A stretch of 64,000 bases of DNA from Marmoricola sp. URHB0036 (GCF_000426045.1 NZ_AUEP01000011.1:146432-210431), one strand, 5' to 3'. Positions 26,926-36,276 are shown, numbered from the stretch's first letter. Numbers and translations: made by a program. Notes: generated by a model not told the origin, from the letters alone.

Positions 26926-27453
26926 ATGACCACCACCAAGACCCGGCTCCAGGTCCACGCGATCGACCCCACCCGCCTCGACGTCGTACGACGCAACGGG
27001 ACCGACGGACACGGCAATCCCGTCCACGCCTTCCCGGCCTCCGGCCAGGGCGAACCGCTGCGTTGTTGCCTGCGGATGGCCCGCCCGGGCGAGTCGATCG
27101 CGCTGATCTCGTTCGCCCCGTTCGACCACCCGTCGGTGTGGACCGAGGTCGGCCCGGTCTACGTGCACGCCGACCGGTGCGAAGGCCACGTCGGGGGACT
27201 GCCCGACGAGCTCCGCACCGGTCCGCGCCTGCTGCGCACCTACCGCGACGACGACACCATGAACTACGACCACAACACCCTGGTCGGCGAGGACGAGGAC
27301 ATCGAGCCGGTGCTCGAGAGGCTGCTGGCATTGCCGGACGTGGCCACCGTGCACGTCCGGACCGTGCTGCCCCAGTGCTTCCTGTTCGCGGTGACGGGCG
27401 GAGTGCCGGTCAGACCTGCTCGCGCGCCTTTCGGGGGAGCAGCCAGCCGATGA
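26926..27453 (+). CDS. DUF1203 family protein
   Basis: 175 residues. Family features: PLRCCLRMARPGESIALISFAPF and VWTEVGPVYVHADRCEGH (conserved Cys, and the GP-V/I-F/Y-VH strand). Function unknown. Start ATG at 26926; an upstream frame is possible but has no ribosome site. The last ~14 codons overlap the convergent MFS gene by 44 nt. Confidence 0.8.
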   Translation: MTTTKTRLQVHAIDPTRLDVVRRNGTDGHGNPVHAFPASGQGEPLRCCLRMARPGESIALISFAPFDHPSVWTEVGPVYVHADRCEGHVGGLPDELRTGPRLLRTYRDDDTMNYDHNTLVGEDEDIEPVLERLLALPDVATVHVRTVLPQCFLFAVTGGVPVRPARAPFGGAASR

Positions 27454-28906
27454 CCCACGCGACGGCGACCAGCCCGATCACCAGCAGCAGGGTGTCCTCG
27501 GCCGCCACCAGATGACGTCCACTGGTCATGGCAGCGACGGGGCCGCCGTCCTCGAGGGCCAGCTTGTCGAAGAACAGGGTCCCGAGGGCAGCGACGCCGA
27601 GCGAGGCGCCGAGCTGCTGGAGCGACTCGAGCAGCCCGGTGGCCGACCCGACCTCGTGGTCGTCGACCTCGCCCATGATGATGCTGAACAGGGGCACGAA
27701 GATCATCCCCATGCCCGTGCCGAACAGGAACAGCCCGGGCGCCAGCGTGAGCAGGCCGACGTCGCCGTCAGCGGCGCGCAGCGACACGTAGAGCACGGCT
27801 GAACCGAGGGCCATGATCGTCAGGCCGACGTGCAGGATCGGCCGGCCGACCGCGGTCGCTGCCCAGGCGCCGACACCGGAGCCGACGAAGGCGCCGACCG
27901 CCATCGCAGCGAGGTAGAGGGCCGCGTGCATCGGACCGAAGCCCAGGCCGATCTGCAGGAACAGACCGGTGGTCAGGGAGAAGCCGACGATGCTGCCGAA
28001 GAACACCAGCGTGAAGACGATGCCGGAGACGTAGGACCGCTTGCGCAGCACGCTGACCTCGACCAGCGGCGACCGGCCGTCACGCAGCCGCGCCCGCTGG
28101 TGCACCACGAAGACACCCAGCATCGGCACGGCCGCAGCGAGAAGCACGAACATCCAGACCGGCCAGCCCTGCGTGCGCCCGTCCACCAACGGGAAGACCA
28201 GCAGGAAGCTCACCGTCGCCAGCAGCAGGGTGCCGATGCCGTCGAGGCGCAGGCCCGCGTGGGCCCCCTCGTTGTCGGGCAGCACCCGGCTGCCGAACAC
28301 GATCGCAAAGACGCCGACCGGCAGGTTGATCAGGAACAGCGCGCGCCAGTCGCTGCCGAACAGGTCGGCCTTCATGAGCAGCCCGGCCACGACCGGGCCG
28401 AGCACCGTCGACAGGCCGATCACCGGACCCAGCGCGGCGAACGCCTTGCCGATCTGCTCGGCCGGGAAGACGTCCCTGATCAGACCGAAGCACTGGGGCA
28501 CCATCAGCGCGGCGGCGAGTCCCTGGACGGCCCGAGCGGCGACGAGCACGTCTCCGGACCACGCGAAGGAGCAGAACGCAGAAGCGGTCACGAAGCCGAC
28601 CAGGCCGATCATCAGCATCCGCTTGCGTCCGAACATGTCACCGAGCCGGGCTCCGCACATCAGCCCGATCGCCAGCGCGAGGGTGTACGCCGCGGCGACC
28701 CACTCGAGGGCCGACGTACTCATCGAGAAGTCGGCCTGGATCGAGGGTGCCGCGACGTTGACGATCGTCGAGTCGAGGATGTTGAGGATCAGGGCGGAGA
28801 GGATCACCGAGAACCCGGCCCACATCAGCGGTGGGGCAGGGGTCTCCGTGCTCGCAGAAGACGTCGTGGTCGAGGTTGCTGCCGGGGGTTCGAGGACTGT
28901 TGTCAT
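27410..28906 (-). CDS. MFS drug exporter, DHA2 (QacA/EmrB) family
   Basis: 498 residues with 14 predicted membrane helices. Motif A (GARLGDMFGRKRMLMIG) and motif C-like sequences (VIGLSTVLGPVVAGLL) fit the 14-helix drug:H+ antiporters. The N-terminal ~25 residues are Ser/Thr-rich and cytoplasmic. Divergent from a WYL-domain regulator across 63 bp that holds a perfect palindrome, so its expression is very likely controlled by that regulator. Confidence 0.9.
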   Translation of the reverse strand: MTTVLEPPAATSTTTSSASTETPAPPLMWAGFSVILSALILNILDSTIVNVAAPSIQADFSMSTSALEWVAAAYTLALAIGLMCGARLGDMFGRKRMLMIGLVGFVTASAFCSFAWSGDVLVAARAVQGLAAALMVPQCFGLIRDVFPAEQIGKAFAALGPVIGLSTVLGPVVAGLLMKADLFGSDWRALFLINLPVGVFAIVFGSRVLPDNEGAHAGLRLDGIGTLLLATVSFLLVFPLVDGRTQGWPVWMFVLLAAAVPMLGVFVVHQRARLRDGRSPLVEVSVLRKRSYVSGIVFTLVFFGSIVGFSLTTGLFLQIGLGFGPMHAALYLAAMAVGAFVGSGVGAWAATAVGRPILHVGLTIMALGSAVLYVSLRAADGDVGLLTLAPGLFLFGTGMGMIFVPLFSIIMGEVDDHEVGSATGLLESLQQLGASLGVAALGTLFFDKLALEDGGPVAAMTSGRHLVAAEDTLLLVIGLVAVAWVIGWLLPRKAREQV

Positions 28907-28925
28907 GACGCTGACGCTAGGGGTG

Positions 28926-28950
28926 CATCAGGAACGTTCCGTTCCTGATG
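28926..28950. promoter_or_regulatory. Perfect 11-bp-arm palindrome between the MFS and WYL genes
   Basis: CATCAGGAACG (28926-28936), a 3-bp centre (TTC), and CGTTCCTGATG (28940-28950). It sits 19-43 bp before both starts of the divergent pair. This is the arrangement of an autoregulated repressor operator; the WYL regulator is the obvious binder. Confidence 0.75.
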
Positions 28951-28969
28951 ATCAACTAATCTCGAGTCC

Positions 28970-29935
28970 ATGTCAGAGACCTCCGGACGGCTGCTGAGGC
29001 TGCTGTCCCTGCTGCAGACACCGCGCGAGTGGCCCGGCCCCGAGCTGGCGCGCCGGCTCGAGGTCACCGAGCGCACGGTGCGCAACGACGTCGAACGACT
29101 CCGCCAGCTCGGCTACCCCGTGCTGGCCTCGCGAGGGTCGGTCGGCGGCTACCGCCTCTCCGCCGGAGCGGCCATGCCGCCGCTGCTGCTCGACGACGAC
29201 GAGGCCGTCGCGGTCGCGGTCGCGCTGAGCACCGCGAGCGGTGGGTCGGTCGACGGAATGGAGGAGACAGCGCTGCGGGCGTTGACCAAGCTGCTCCAGG
29301 TGCTGCCGAAACGGCTCAGCGGACGCGTCGACGCGCTGCAGGCCCACACCGTCCGGGTGGCCGGTCGACGCCGCACTCCCGACGTCGAGGGCAAGCTCCT
29401 GGCCCAGCTCGCCGCCACGGCGCGCGACCGCGAGGTCGTGCGGTTCGCCTACTCCGACTACAGCGGCTCGGCCACCGAGCGCCGGGTCGAGCCCTACCGC
29501 CTCGTCAACTGGGGGATGCGCTGGTACCTCGTCGCCTTCGACCTCGAGCGTGACGACTGGCGTACCTTCCGGTGCGACCGGATGAGCCAGACCCGGTCGG
29601 TCGGTCACCGGTTCCGGTTGCGCGAGCTGCCGGCCGAGGACGTCGCGGCGTACGTCGCCAGCAAGACCCGCCAGGTGCAGATGAAGGTCACCGGTCGCGT
29701 GGTCGTCCACGCCCCGGCCTCCTTCGTCGAGGAGCGGATGGGCCCCTGGACGCAGGGCTCGATCGAGTCGCTCGGCGAGGACCGTTGCCGGGTCCAGATC
29801 GGTGCCCGCACCCCCGCCGACATCGCCTTCTGGCTCGGCGCCCTCGACGCCGACTTCGAGGTGGAGGACTCACCCGATCTGGCTGCCGCCGTACGCCGGA
29901 TCAGCGAGCGCTACGCCCGCGCAGCGGGGGAATGA
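28970..29935 (+). CDS. WYL-domain (YafY-type) transcriptional regulator
   Basis: 321 residues. N-terminal HTH_11 (GPELARRLEVTERTVRNDVERLRQLGYPV), a linker, then a WYL domain (VRFAYSDYSG...RRVEPYRLVNWGMRWYLVAFDLERDDWRTFRCDRM) and a WCX C-terminal region. Such proteins often bind nucleotides or oligonucleotides through WYL. Divergent from the DHA2 exporter with the palindrome at 28926; likely represses the exporter and itself. Confidence 0.9.
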   Translation: MSETSGRLLRLLSLLQTPREWPGPELARRLEVTERTVRNDVERLRQLGYPVLASRGSVGGYRLSAGAAMPPLLLDDDEAVAVAVALSTASGGSVDGMEETALRALTKLLQVLPKRLSGRVDALQAHTVRVAGRRRTPDVEGKLLAQLAATARDREVVRFAYSDYSGSATERRVEPYRLVNWGMRWYLVAFDLERDDWRTFRCDRMSQTRSVGHRFRLRELPAEDVAAYVASKTRQVQMKVTGRVVVHAPASFVEERMGPWTQGSIESLGEDRCRVQIGARTPADIAFWLGALDADFEVEDSPDLAAAVRRISERYARAAGE

Positions 29936-29987
29936 AGGTGAGACTTCGTTCGTTCCCCGATAGACTGACACGTCGTACAACTCAAGA

Positions 29988-30357
29988 GGGGCTGATTGGT
30001 TTCGACTGGGGACGTTGGTCCCAGGAGAAGCGGGTCGAGAAGCCAGCGTCATCTCGTAAACGTTCGCTGGAAACCACAAGTGCCGACTCACATCGCACTG
30101 ACTTCGCTCTCGCTGCCTGAGCAGTGATCGAAGGGTCAGACCGGGCATCTGTCTCCGTCCCGGATCCTGATCTCATCTAGGGGACTTGCTGGTCGACTCC
30201 TGTCAGGAGGGTCGACCGGGACTACATCCTGACTGGGCCTGTCGGCAACCTGTTCGTGGGAGTGCCGAGGCCGAGAAACGCGACATCACGAACTGCACCC
30301 GGAGAAGACCTGGTACGGCGCCACAGGACGCGGGTTCGATTCCCGCCAGCTCCACCA
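29988..30357 (+). ncRNA. ssrA: tmRNA
   Basis: Starts GGGGCTGATTGGTTTCGAC, the canonical 5' end; the acceptor stem pairs 5' GGGGCTG with 3' CAGCTCC, including the G3-U identity pair, and CCA is encoded. The T-arm GGGTTCGATTCCC is at 30332-30344. The tag reading frame begins at GCC 30082 and reads ADSHRTDFALAA, then TGA (30118-30120). Length is 370 nt. Works with SmpB to rescue stalled ribosomes. Confidence 0.97.
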
Positions 30358-30400
30358 CTCGTGGGGTCTTCGCGAATACGCGTGACTCTCGCGAAAGACC

Positions 30401-30428
30401 GGCCGCTCGGTGCACTCATCGAGCGGCC
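30401..30428 (+). terminator. Hairpin after ssrA
   Basis: GGCCGCTCG (30401-30409), a 10-nt loop, CGAGCGGCC (30420-30428): a 9-bp perfect stem. A second, less perfect stem (GGTCTTCGCGA / TCGCGAAAGACC) precedes it from 30365. Likely ends the tmRNA transcript; no strong U tract. Confidence 0.65.
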
Positions 30429-30455
30429 TTCGCGTCTCCGGGCCTACGCGTCCGA

Positions 30456-31172
30456 CTAGGCGGCCTGGGAGACGGGCGGCGCGAACTGGTCGTTGCGCAT
30501 CCTCAGGAGGCCGAGCGAGGCACCCGCGAATCCGATGGCGGCGACGTAGAGCCCGATTCCGGCCAGGACGTGCGTGGGCATGAACGGGTGTGTGAACCCG
30601 CCGAACGCAAGAGCGAGGCCGAACCAGACGGGAACCGCTCCGCTGCGTGCGAGTCCGATGCCCAGCAGCAGCAGGCCGATCACGATCCCGATGATGAAGA
30701 GCAGTGACGAGACCCCAGCGGTCGGCACCTTCTGCATCTCGCCGTCCAGCTCGATCATCGCCGGCACGTCGAGGTGCTTCTGGACGGTGAGCAGCGCCAA
30801 GCCTGTGTCTCCGGGACCGTTGCTGCACCCCAGCGCGAGGCCGGGGACCGTCAGTGCGATGCCGACTGCGGTGAGTCTGGGTGACCGCGCACGGCTCACT
30901 GCGGCCACGGCGATGACTGCCGGCACGAGGAATGCGAAGAACAGCAGCTGCACCCAGCTCATCGCGTTGAGCGTGCTCTCCTGCCGGGTCGCCGCAGCGA
31001 GCATCTCCTTGAACGTCCCCGACCCGGGCATGTCGGTCAGGAGGTAGATCGTGCCCATCGCCAGCATCGGCAGCGGTGCCACCACCGCGAGGGCCTTCCG
31101 GTAGAAACCACGGTCGTCCCAGCGCTTGGTGCTCGTCTCACCGGCGGTGCCGGCCTCTGTCGTAGCGGTCAC
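30456..31172 (-). CDS. Membrane protein of unknown function (six helices)
   Basis: 238 residues from GTG at 31172 (AAGGAGATC 4 nt upstream). Six hydrophobic helices: KALAVVAPLPMLAMGTIYLL, VQLLFFAFLVPAVIAVAAV, LTAVGIALTVPGLALGC, LLFIIGIVIGLLLLGIGLA, VWFGLALAFGGF and LAGIGLYVAAIGFAGASLGL. Not recognised; no enzymatic motif. Divergent from the two-component pair, hence a candidate target or sensed partner. Confidence 0.75.
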   Translation of the reverse strand: MTATTEAGTAGETSTKRWDDRGFYRKALAVVAPLPMLAMGTIYLLTDMPGSGTFKEMLAAATRQESTLNAMSWVQLLFFAFLVPAVIAVAAVSRARSPRLTAVGIALTVPGLALGCSNGPGDTGLALLTVQKHLDVPAMIELDGEMQKVPTAGVSSLLFIIGIVIGLLLLGIGLARSGAVPVWFGLALAFGGFTHPFMPTHVLAGIGLYVAAIGFAGASLGLLRMRNDQFAPPVSQAA

Positions 31173-31293
31173 GACGATCTCCTTCGAGGGTGATGTCGCC
31201 GCGTTGTACGGCGACCCGCCGACTGTGCGCGCCGACCCCCACCGGTCAGCAGGTGGCCGAGCCCGCTCCCGGCCAGGAATCTCTCCCGAGACA

Positions 31294-31313
31294 CGTAGGT
31301 GCGTGCCCCTACG
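31294..31313. promoter_or_regulatory. CGTAGG inverted repeat in the kinase promoter region
   Basis: CGTAGG (31294-31299), 8 nt, CCTACG (31308-31313), about 30 bp before the kinase start. It may be the binding box of the adjacent NarL-type regulator; short arms make this tentative. Confidence 0.35.
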
Positions 31314-31345
31314 AATCCAGGGGGTTCCAGGCGGATCATGGAGGG

Positions 31346-33301
31346 GTGCAGGCACACCGCGTTGTTGCGAATACCGCTCTGGGCGTCGTTCTCGCCGGGG
31401 GAGCGCTGAGCCTGGTCGCCGGCATCGCCTCGCCGCTGACTGCGCGTGAGCTGCTGAACGGCTTCGTGGTCAGCAACACGCTTCTCGGGCTCTCGTTCGC
31501 CCTGGCGGGATATCCCATCGCGCGTGCACGGCCGGACAACCTGGTCGGTTGGTTGCTCCTGGCCGCGGGTATCTCCTATCTGTTCAGTGGCGCGGGGTAC
31601 GCCCTCCTGGCCTGGCACGACACTCCTGGCGAGACTTCTCCGGGCTGGCGCATCCTGGCCGACCTGACGAGCACGGCCTGGCCGCTGGCGGTCGCCTGCT
31701 TCATCCCCCTGATGCTGCTGTTCTTTCCTGACGGGAGGTTGCTCAGCACCCGGTGGCGCATCACGGTGCCGGTGTGCCTGCTGGGGGCCCTCCTCTTCGA
31801 GGTCGGAGTTGCCCTCGGTACGACGGACACCACCTCGGACCTCGGGGTACACGGGTACCTGAGGTGGCCGTGGGTCGACCACCGACCTGTGCTCTTCCTG
31901 GTGGCTGGCGTCCTGGTCTACGGCGTGCTGATGGCTGCCCTGGTCTCGTTGGTGTTGCACTACCGGCGCGGCGACGACCTGCGCCGGCGGCAGGTTCTCT
32001 GGTTGTTGCTCGCGGCCGTGGTCATGGTCACCGCCTTCGTGGTGAGCGACCTGGGTCATTTCGACGGCTGGTTCTTCATCTTCGTGATCGCGCTGCTGCC
32101 GATCTCGGTAGCGGTGGCGATCCTGCGCCATCAGCTGCTCGACGTCCGTCTGGTCGCCTCACGCTCAGTCCTCTACCTGGGCATGACCGGGCTGGTGGCG
32201 GCGGCGTACGTCGGCATCGTCGCCGGGACGGATCGCACGCTGTCGGCGAGGACACCGCTCGGCCCGCCCGTGCTGGCTACCATGGCGATCGCGGTGGCGT
32301 TCAACCCGGTCCGCAAGTTCCTGCAACGCTTGACCGATCAAGCCTTCTACGGCACTCGGCGAGATCCGGTCCGGACAGTCCTGGCCCTCGGTTCGCGCTT
32401 GGGCCAGACCGGCCTGGACGGCGTGCTCGAGGGTCTCTGCACGTCGCTGCGCTTTCCGTGGGCAGTCATCGAGGTCGAGGGGTCCGTGGCCGCTGCCTTC
32501 GGCGAGAGGGACGGGCCTGCTCATCTGATGACCCTGCCGATCGCCGGGGCGGATGCTCGACTGACACTGGGCCTGCGGCGTGGTGAGCAGACCCTGGGCC
32601 ACAAGGACGCAGAGGTCCTGGCTCTCGTGACGGGTTCGCTGGCGGTGGCGGTGCAGTCGACGCGCTATGCCGAAGAGCTGGTCACCGCCCGGAACGCATT
32701 GGTGACGGCCCGCGAGGAGGAGCGCCGCCGGCTGGGCCAAGACCTGCACGACGGCATCGGCCCCGTTCTCACGGGAGTCACCCTCAAGGCGGACGCCGCT
32801 CGCCGGGTCGTTGCCACGGACCGAGAAGCCGCTGCGGTCCTGCTCGGAGAACTGCGAGTCCAGGCGAGCATGGCGGTCGAGGAGGTGCGCCGACTCGCCC
32901 AGCAGCTGCGCCCCCCAGCGCTCGACTCCCTGGGGCTCGTGGGTGCGCTCGAGCAGCACGCCACGAGCCTGGCGCCCCTGGAGGTCCGGGTGGACGGCTC
33001 GCTGCCCTCACTCCCTGCCGCCGTGGAGGTTGCGGCCTACCGGATCGCACTCGAGGCGCTCACCAACGTCGTCCGACACTCGTCGGCAACGTCCGCGGTC
33101 ATCGCACTGAACGGGTGCGACGAGCACCTCCGCCTCGTCGTCACCGACAACGGGCGCGCCGTCAACGGTGCCTGGCGCACCGGGACAGGGCTCAGCTCGA
33201 TGAAGGAGCGTGCGCTGGAGCTGGGCGGCACGATGGAGGCCGGCCCCGGCAGCGCCGGTGGCCGGGTCGAGGTACTGCTGCCGTGTGGCGGCAGGCCATG
33301 A
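31346..33301 (+). CDS. NarL-type sensor histidine kinase with multi-helix membrane sensor
   Basis: 651 residues. N-terminal half has about 8-9 membrane helices (e.g. LGVVLAGGALSLVAGIA, LVGWLLLAAGISYLF, WPLAVACFIPLMLLFF, QVLWLLLAAVVMVTAFVV). A GAF-like segment follows, then HisKA_3 with EEERRRLGQDLHDGIGP (phospho-His H468) and a HATPase ending (NVVRHSSATSAV, GTGLSSMKERALELGG). GTG at 31346 is the only sensible in-frame start before the first helix, though the ribosome site abuts it. ATGA overlap with the response regulator. Confidence 0.85.
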   Translation: MQAHRVVANTALGVVLAGGALSLVAGIASPLTARELLNGFVVSNTLLGLSFALAGYPIARARPDNLVGWLLLAAGISYLFSGAGYALLAWHDTPGETSPGWRILADLTSTAWPLAVACFIPLMLLFFPDGRLLSTRWRITVPVCLLGALLFEVGVALGTTDTTSDLGVHGYLRWPWVDHRPVLFLVAGVLVYGVLMAALVSLVLHYRRGDDLRRRQVLWLLLAAVVMVTAFVVSDLGHFDGWFFIFVIALLPISVAVAILRHQLLDVRLVASRSVLYLGMTGLVAAAYVGIVAGTDRTLSARTPLGPPVLATMAIAVAFNPVRKFLQRLTDQAFYGTRRDPVRTVLALGSRLGQTGLDGVLEGLCTSLRFPWAVIEVEGSVAAAFGERDGPAHLMTLPIAGADARLTLGLRRGEQTLGHKDAEVLALVTGSLAVAVQSTRYAEELVTARNALVTAREEERRRLGQDLHDGIGPVLTGVTLKADAARRVVATDREAAAVLLGELRVQASMAVEEVRRLAQQLRPPALDSLGLVGALEQHATSLAPLEVRVDGSLPSLPAAVEVAAYRIALEALTNVVRHSSATSAVIALNGCDEHLRLVVTDNGRAVNGAWRTGTGLSSMKERALELGGTMEAGPGSAGGRVEVLLPCGGRP

Positions 33302-33930
33302 CGATCCGGGTCGCCGTGGCCGACGACCACGCCCTGGTCCGCGAGGGGCTGCGCTCGCTGCTGGCCACGGTCGACGGCCTCGAGCTCGTGGCCGCCGTAC
33401 CCAACGCGACGGAGGCCGTCAGGACGGCGATCGCCGAGAAGCCGGACGTGCTGGTCCTCGACATCAACATGCCCGACGGGTCGGGAATCGAGGTGGCCCG
33501 CAAGCTGCAGCGGGTCGCCCCGCGAGTGGCCATCCTCATGCTCACGATGTACGACGACGACGACTCCGTGTTCGCAGCGATGCGGGCCGGCGCGATGGGC
33601 TACGTGTTGAAGGGGGCCGATCCCGAGGACGTCGTACGCGCGATCCAGGCCGTGGCCTCCGGGAACGCGATCCTCGGCCCGGGCGTCGCGGCCCGCGCCA
33701 TCTCCTACCTCTCCGCCCCCAACCGAGAGCCTCCGTTTCCCACCCTGACCCCGCGGGAACGGGAGGTACTCGACCTGATCGCATCCGGGCTCGGCAACGC
33801 GGCGATTGCCAGTCGACTCGTCGTCGCACCCAGCACGATCGGCAATCACGTCACGAACATCTTCGGCAAGCTCCAGGTGGCGTCGCGTTCCGAGGCCATC
33901 GTCAAGGCCCGGGACGCGGGGATGGGCTGA
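33298..33930 (+). CDS. NarL/LuxR-family response regulator
   Basis: 210 residues. Receiver domain (1-~120) with acidic pocket ADD at 8-10, phospho-acceptor D55 (VLVLDINMPDGSG) and the K105-region KGAD. C-terminal LuxR HTH: LTPREREVLDLIASGLGNAAIASRLVVAPSTIGNHVTNIFGKL. Start overlaps the kinase stop (ATGA), so the pair is translationally coupled. Targets may include the divergent membrane protein. Confidence 0.93.
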   Translation: MTIRVAVADDHALVREGLRSLLATVDGLELVAAVPNATEAVRTAIAEKPDVLVLDINMPDGSGIEVARKLQRVAPRVAILMLTMYDDDDSVFAAMRAGAMGYVLKGADPEDVVRAIQAVASGNAILGPGVAARAISYLSAPNREPPFPTLTPREREVLDLIASGLGNAAIASRLVVAPSTIGNHVTNIFGKLQVASRSEAIVKARDAGMG

Positions 33931-33956
33931 GAGGATCACCAGAGAGGACATCGACG

Positions 33957-34721
33957 ATGACGGAGTCAGGACGTTTCCGGGGTGTGACGGCCCTGGTGAC
34001 CGGTGCCGGGCAGGGTATTGGCCGGGCCTGTGTCGAACGGCTCGCGGACGAGGGCGCCAGGGTGGCCGTCAGCGACATCGACCTGGAGCTGGCCCGCTCG
34101 GTCGCGGACGACCTTCCCGAGTCGTCAGGCCACCTGGCGCTGCACATGGATGTGACGGACCGTGCCAGCGTGGATGGCGCGGTCGCCACGGCAGCGGCCG
34201 AGCTCGGCGGGCTGGACGTGGTGGTCAATGTCGCCGGGGGCGATCTCCCGCACGGCGTCTTCGAGGAGATCGGCGACGAGATCTGGTCAGCGCTGCTGGA
34301 GCTCAACCTGGTGGGCGTGGCACGCGTGTGCCGGGCCGCGATCCCGTTTCTGAGGCAGAGCTCTCGGGGTCCGGCAATCGTGACCGTCAGCTCGATCAAC
34401 GGTCAGACCGCGTTGGGGAGCGAGCCGTACTCGGCGGCGAAGGCCGGTCTGACGGCGCTGACCGCAAACCTTGCGAGGTCCCTGGGTGCGGACGGTGTGC
34501 GGGTCAACGCGGTCGCCCCCGGCACCATCAGGACACGGGTCTGGGAAGGCCAGCCGGGTGGTGCCGACCGGATGTTGCCGCTGTACCCCCTGGGCCGGGT
34601 CGGTGAGCCGAGTGACGTGGCGGCCGCGGTCGCGTTCCTTGCCTCGGTCGACGCGGCGTGGATCACCGGTCACGTCCTGCCGGTGGATGGCGGTCTGCTG
34701 TTGGCCCGCCCCTCCGTCTAG
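33957..34721 (+). CDS. Short-chain dehydrogenase/reductase (SDR)
   Basis: 254 residues. Cofactor motif TGAGQGIG near the N-terminus, VNVAGG, catalytic Ser in VSSINGQ and YxxxK (YSAAKAGL), plus VNAVAPGTIRTR; C-terminal DGG motif. NAD(P)-dependent oxidoreduction of an alcohol/ketone, substrate unknown. Lies 26 nt after the response regulator; it may join the two-component transcript or serve the aromatic branch downstream (both inference). Confidence 0.9.
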   Translation: MTESGRFRGVTALVTGAGQGIGRACVERLADEGARVAVSDIDLELARSVADDLPESSGHLALHMDVTDRASVDGAVATAAAELGGLDVVVNVAGGDLPHGVFEEIGDEIWSALLELNLVGVARVCRAAIPFLRQSSRGPAIVTVSSINGQTALGSEPYSAAKAGLTALTANLARSLGADGVRVNAVAPGTIRTRVWEGQPGGADRMLPLYPLGRVGEPSDVAAAVAFLASVDAAWITGHVLPVDGGLLLARPSV

Positions 34722-35070
34722 CCGAGGACGACAGCGCCCGGCATGTCCCCTTCGCGCGCTCCACGACGGCCCGCGCGATCTTCCGGGCAGCAGAGGTGTC
34801 GGTCGGACCGCTCGGGTGCAGCCGCATGGCGAGGTCGCCCGAGACGACGAGCAGGAGCGCCTCGGCCAGCTCCGCGGCTCCGCGTCGTCCGGCCACCGGC
34901 TCGGCCGGCGCGGTGAGTCGGGTGCGGAGGTCGTCGGTGTCGCGCTGGATGGCTGCGGCCAGGACGGGTGCCGGATCGGCGTACTCGGCTGGTGGCCGCC
35001 GTGGTCGCGGCCCTGGGAGCTGCCTGCGGGCGTGCCGGCAGCACGCCCGGAGCCAGGCACGCGGCGTTGT
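34722..35070 (-). pseudogene. Remnant of a TetR-family regulator (C-terminal domain only)
   Basis: The 349 bp between the SDR and the FAD monooxygenase hold no complete gene. On the - strand one frame reads AWLRACCRHARRQL, then AEYADPAPVLAAAIQRDTDDL and ELAEALLLVVSGDLAMRLHP, ending with a helix ARKIARAVVERAKG. This looks like the ligand-binding C-terminus of a TetR/AcrR protein; the DNA-binding half is missing and a TGA overlapping the monooxygenase stop closes the frame upstream. No start or ribosome site fits. Identification is from sequence character only. Confidence 0.45.
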
Positions 35071-36201
35071 TCAGGCGGGCTGGCTGAGCATCTGGGCCAT
35101 CCGGCCCATCAACGCGGGTACGTCGCCCTGCTCGCCGTCGAGCAGCCACTGGCCGAGCTGGTTGGAGGCCTCGACCACGGAGCGGGCCCGGTCGTAGCGG
35201 CGCTCGATGAGCTCCTCCCACAGCTGGTCGGTCACGTGCTCGTGGCTCAGCAGCAGCTCACTGAGGACCGCGGCGTCCTCCAGGGCCTGCGCCGCACCCT
35301 GGGCGAGCGTGGGCGGGCAGGCGTGTACTGCGTCGCCGATGAGCACGATGCGACCGCGGTTCCACGGGGCCTCGAGGACGTGGGTCTCGAACCACGTGTA
35401 GTTGACGCGCTCCGGGTCGACCAGGGACTCGCGGATGTCGTCCCAGGGTCCGTGGTAGCTCGCCGCCAGATCCCTCATCACGTCCAGGGACTCCTGGGGC
35501 GAGAGGCCGGAGCGGTCCTGGGCCGTTTCCACGAGGTAGGCGTAGAGCGTGTCCTCGCCGGTGGGGCAGTAGCCGGCGATGTAGCAACGACCGCCGTAGA
35601 CGAGGTCGGTCCGGGTGACGCTCGCGGGCCGTGGGGCGAAGACCCGCCAGATGCCCATCCCGGTGCTGCGCGTCTCCAGCTCGATGCCGAGCTGCTGACG
35701 GGTGGCCGAGTGGACGCCGTCAGCGCCGATGACGAGGTCGTAGCGGGCCGAGGTGCCGTCCTCGAAGCTGGCGGTGACACCGTCGTCGTCCTGGGCGAAG
35801 CCGGTGCACGACGTACCGAAGCGGACCTTGGCGCCCACGTCTGCGGCTCGCGTCACGAGGATGCGCGCCAGCTCTGGTCGGTACATCCCGACGGTGGCCG
35901 GCAAGTCGGGTCCACCCGTCCTGGCATCGGGGATCTCGGCCACCAGGGTGCCGGCCGGGTCCGGGGCGCGCAGACCGAGGCTGTCGAAGGAGTACCCGGC
36001 GGCCTCGACCTCGGGCCAGACTCCCAGCTGGCGGAACACGCGAAGTGCGTTGCCCTGGAGCGTGATGCCCGAACCGACCGCACCGACATCCGGCTTGACG
36101 TCGATCAGGTCCACCGAGACGCCCGCCTCGGCGAGCAGGATCGCGGCGGCTGTGCCGGCGGCCCCCGCACCTACGACAAGGACGGATTGAACTGATGGCA
36201 T
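35071..36201 (-). CDS. FAD-dependent aromatic monooxygenase (salicylate/3-hydroxybenzoate hydroxylase type)
   Basis: 376 residues from ATG at 36201 (AAGGAGT upstream). FAD fold VLVVGAGAAGTAAAILLAEAG, DG motif YDLVIGADGVHSATR, and GD motif RIVLIGDAVHACPPTLAQGAAQALEDA, all intact. Such enzymes hydroxylate phenols with NAD(P)H and O2. It is divergent from the first deglycosidase pair, and two GATG-N5-CATC operators lie between them, so it is likely co-regulated and acts on the freed aglycone (inference). Confidence 0.88.
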   Translation of the reverse strand: MPSVQSVLVVGAGAAGTAAAILLAEAGVSVDLIDVKPDVGAVGSGITLQGNALRVFRQLGVWPEVEAAGYSFDSLGLRAPDPAGTLVAEIPDARTGGPDLPATVGMYRPELARILVTRAADVGAKVRFGTSCTGFAQDDDGVTASFEDGTSARYDLVIGADGVHSATRQQLGIELETRSTGMGIWRVFAPRPASVTRTDLVYGGRCYIAGYCPTGEDTLYAYLVETAQDRSGLSPQESLDVMRDLAASYHGPWDDIRESLVDPERVNYTWFETHVLEAPWNRGRIVLIGDAVHACPPTLAQGAAQALEDAAVLSELLLSHEHVTDQLWEELIERRYDRARSVVEASNQLGQWLLDGEQGDVPALMGRMAQMLSQPA

Positions 36202-36276
36202 CGGAGTACTCCTTCGTACGTGGTCAACAAGCAGAAATGTCCGCGAGCAGGAGTACGACGGGAAGAGCGACCTGAC

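Noticed and set aside
30332..30357. tRNA-like T-arm and CCA end
   Set aside because: It is the 3' end of tmRNA; there is no anticodon arm or separate tRNA.
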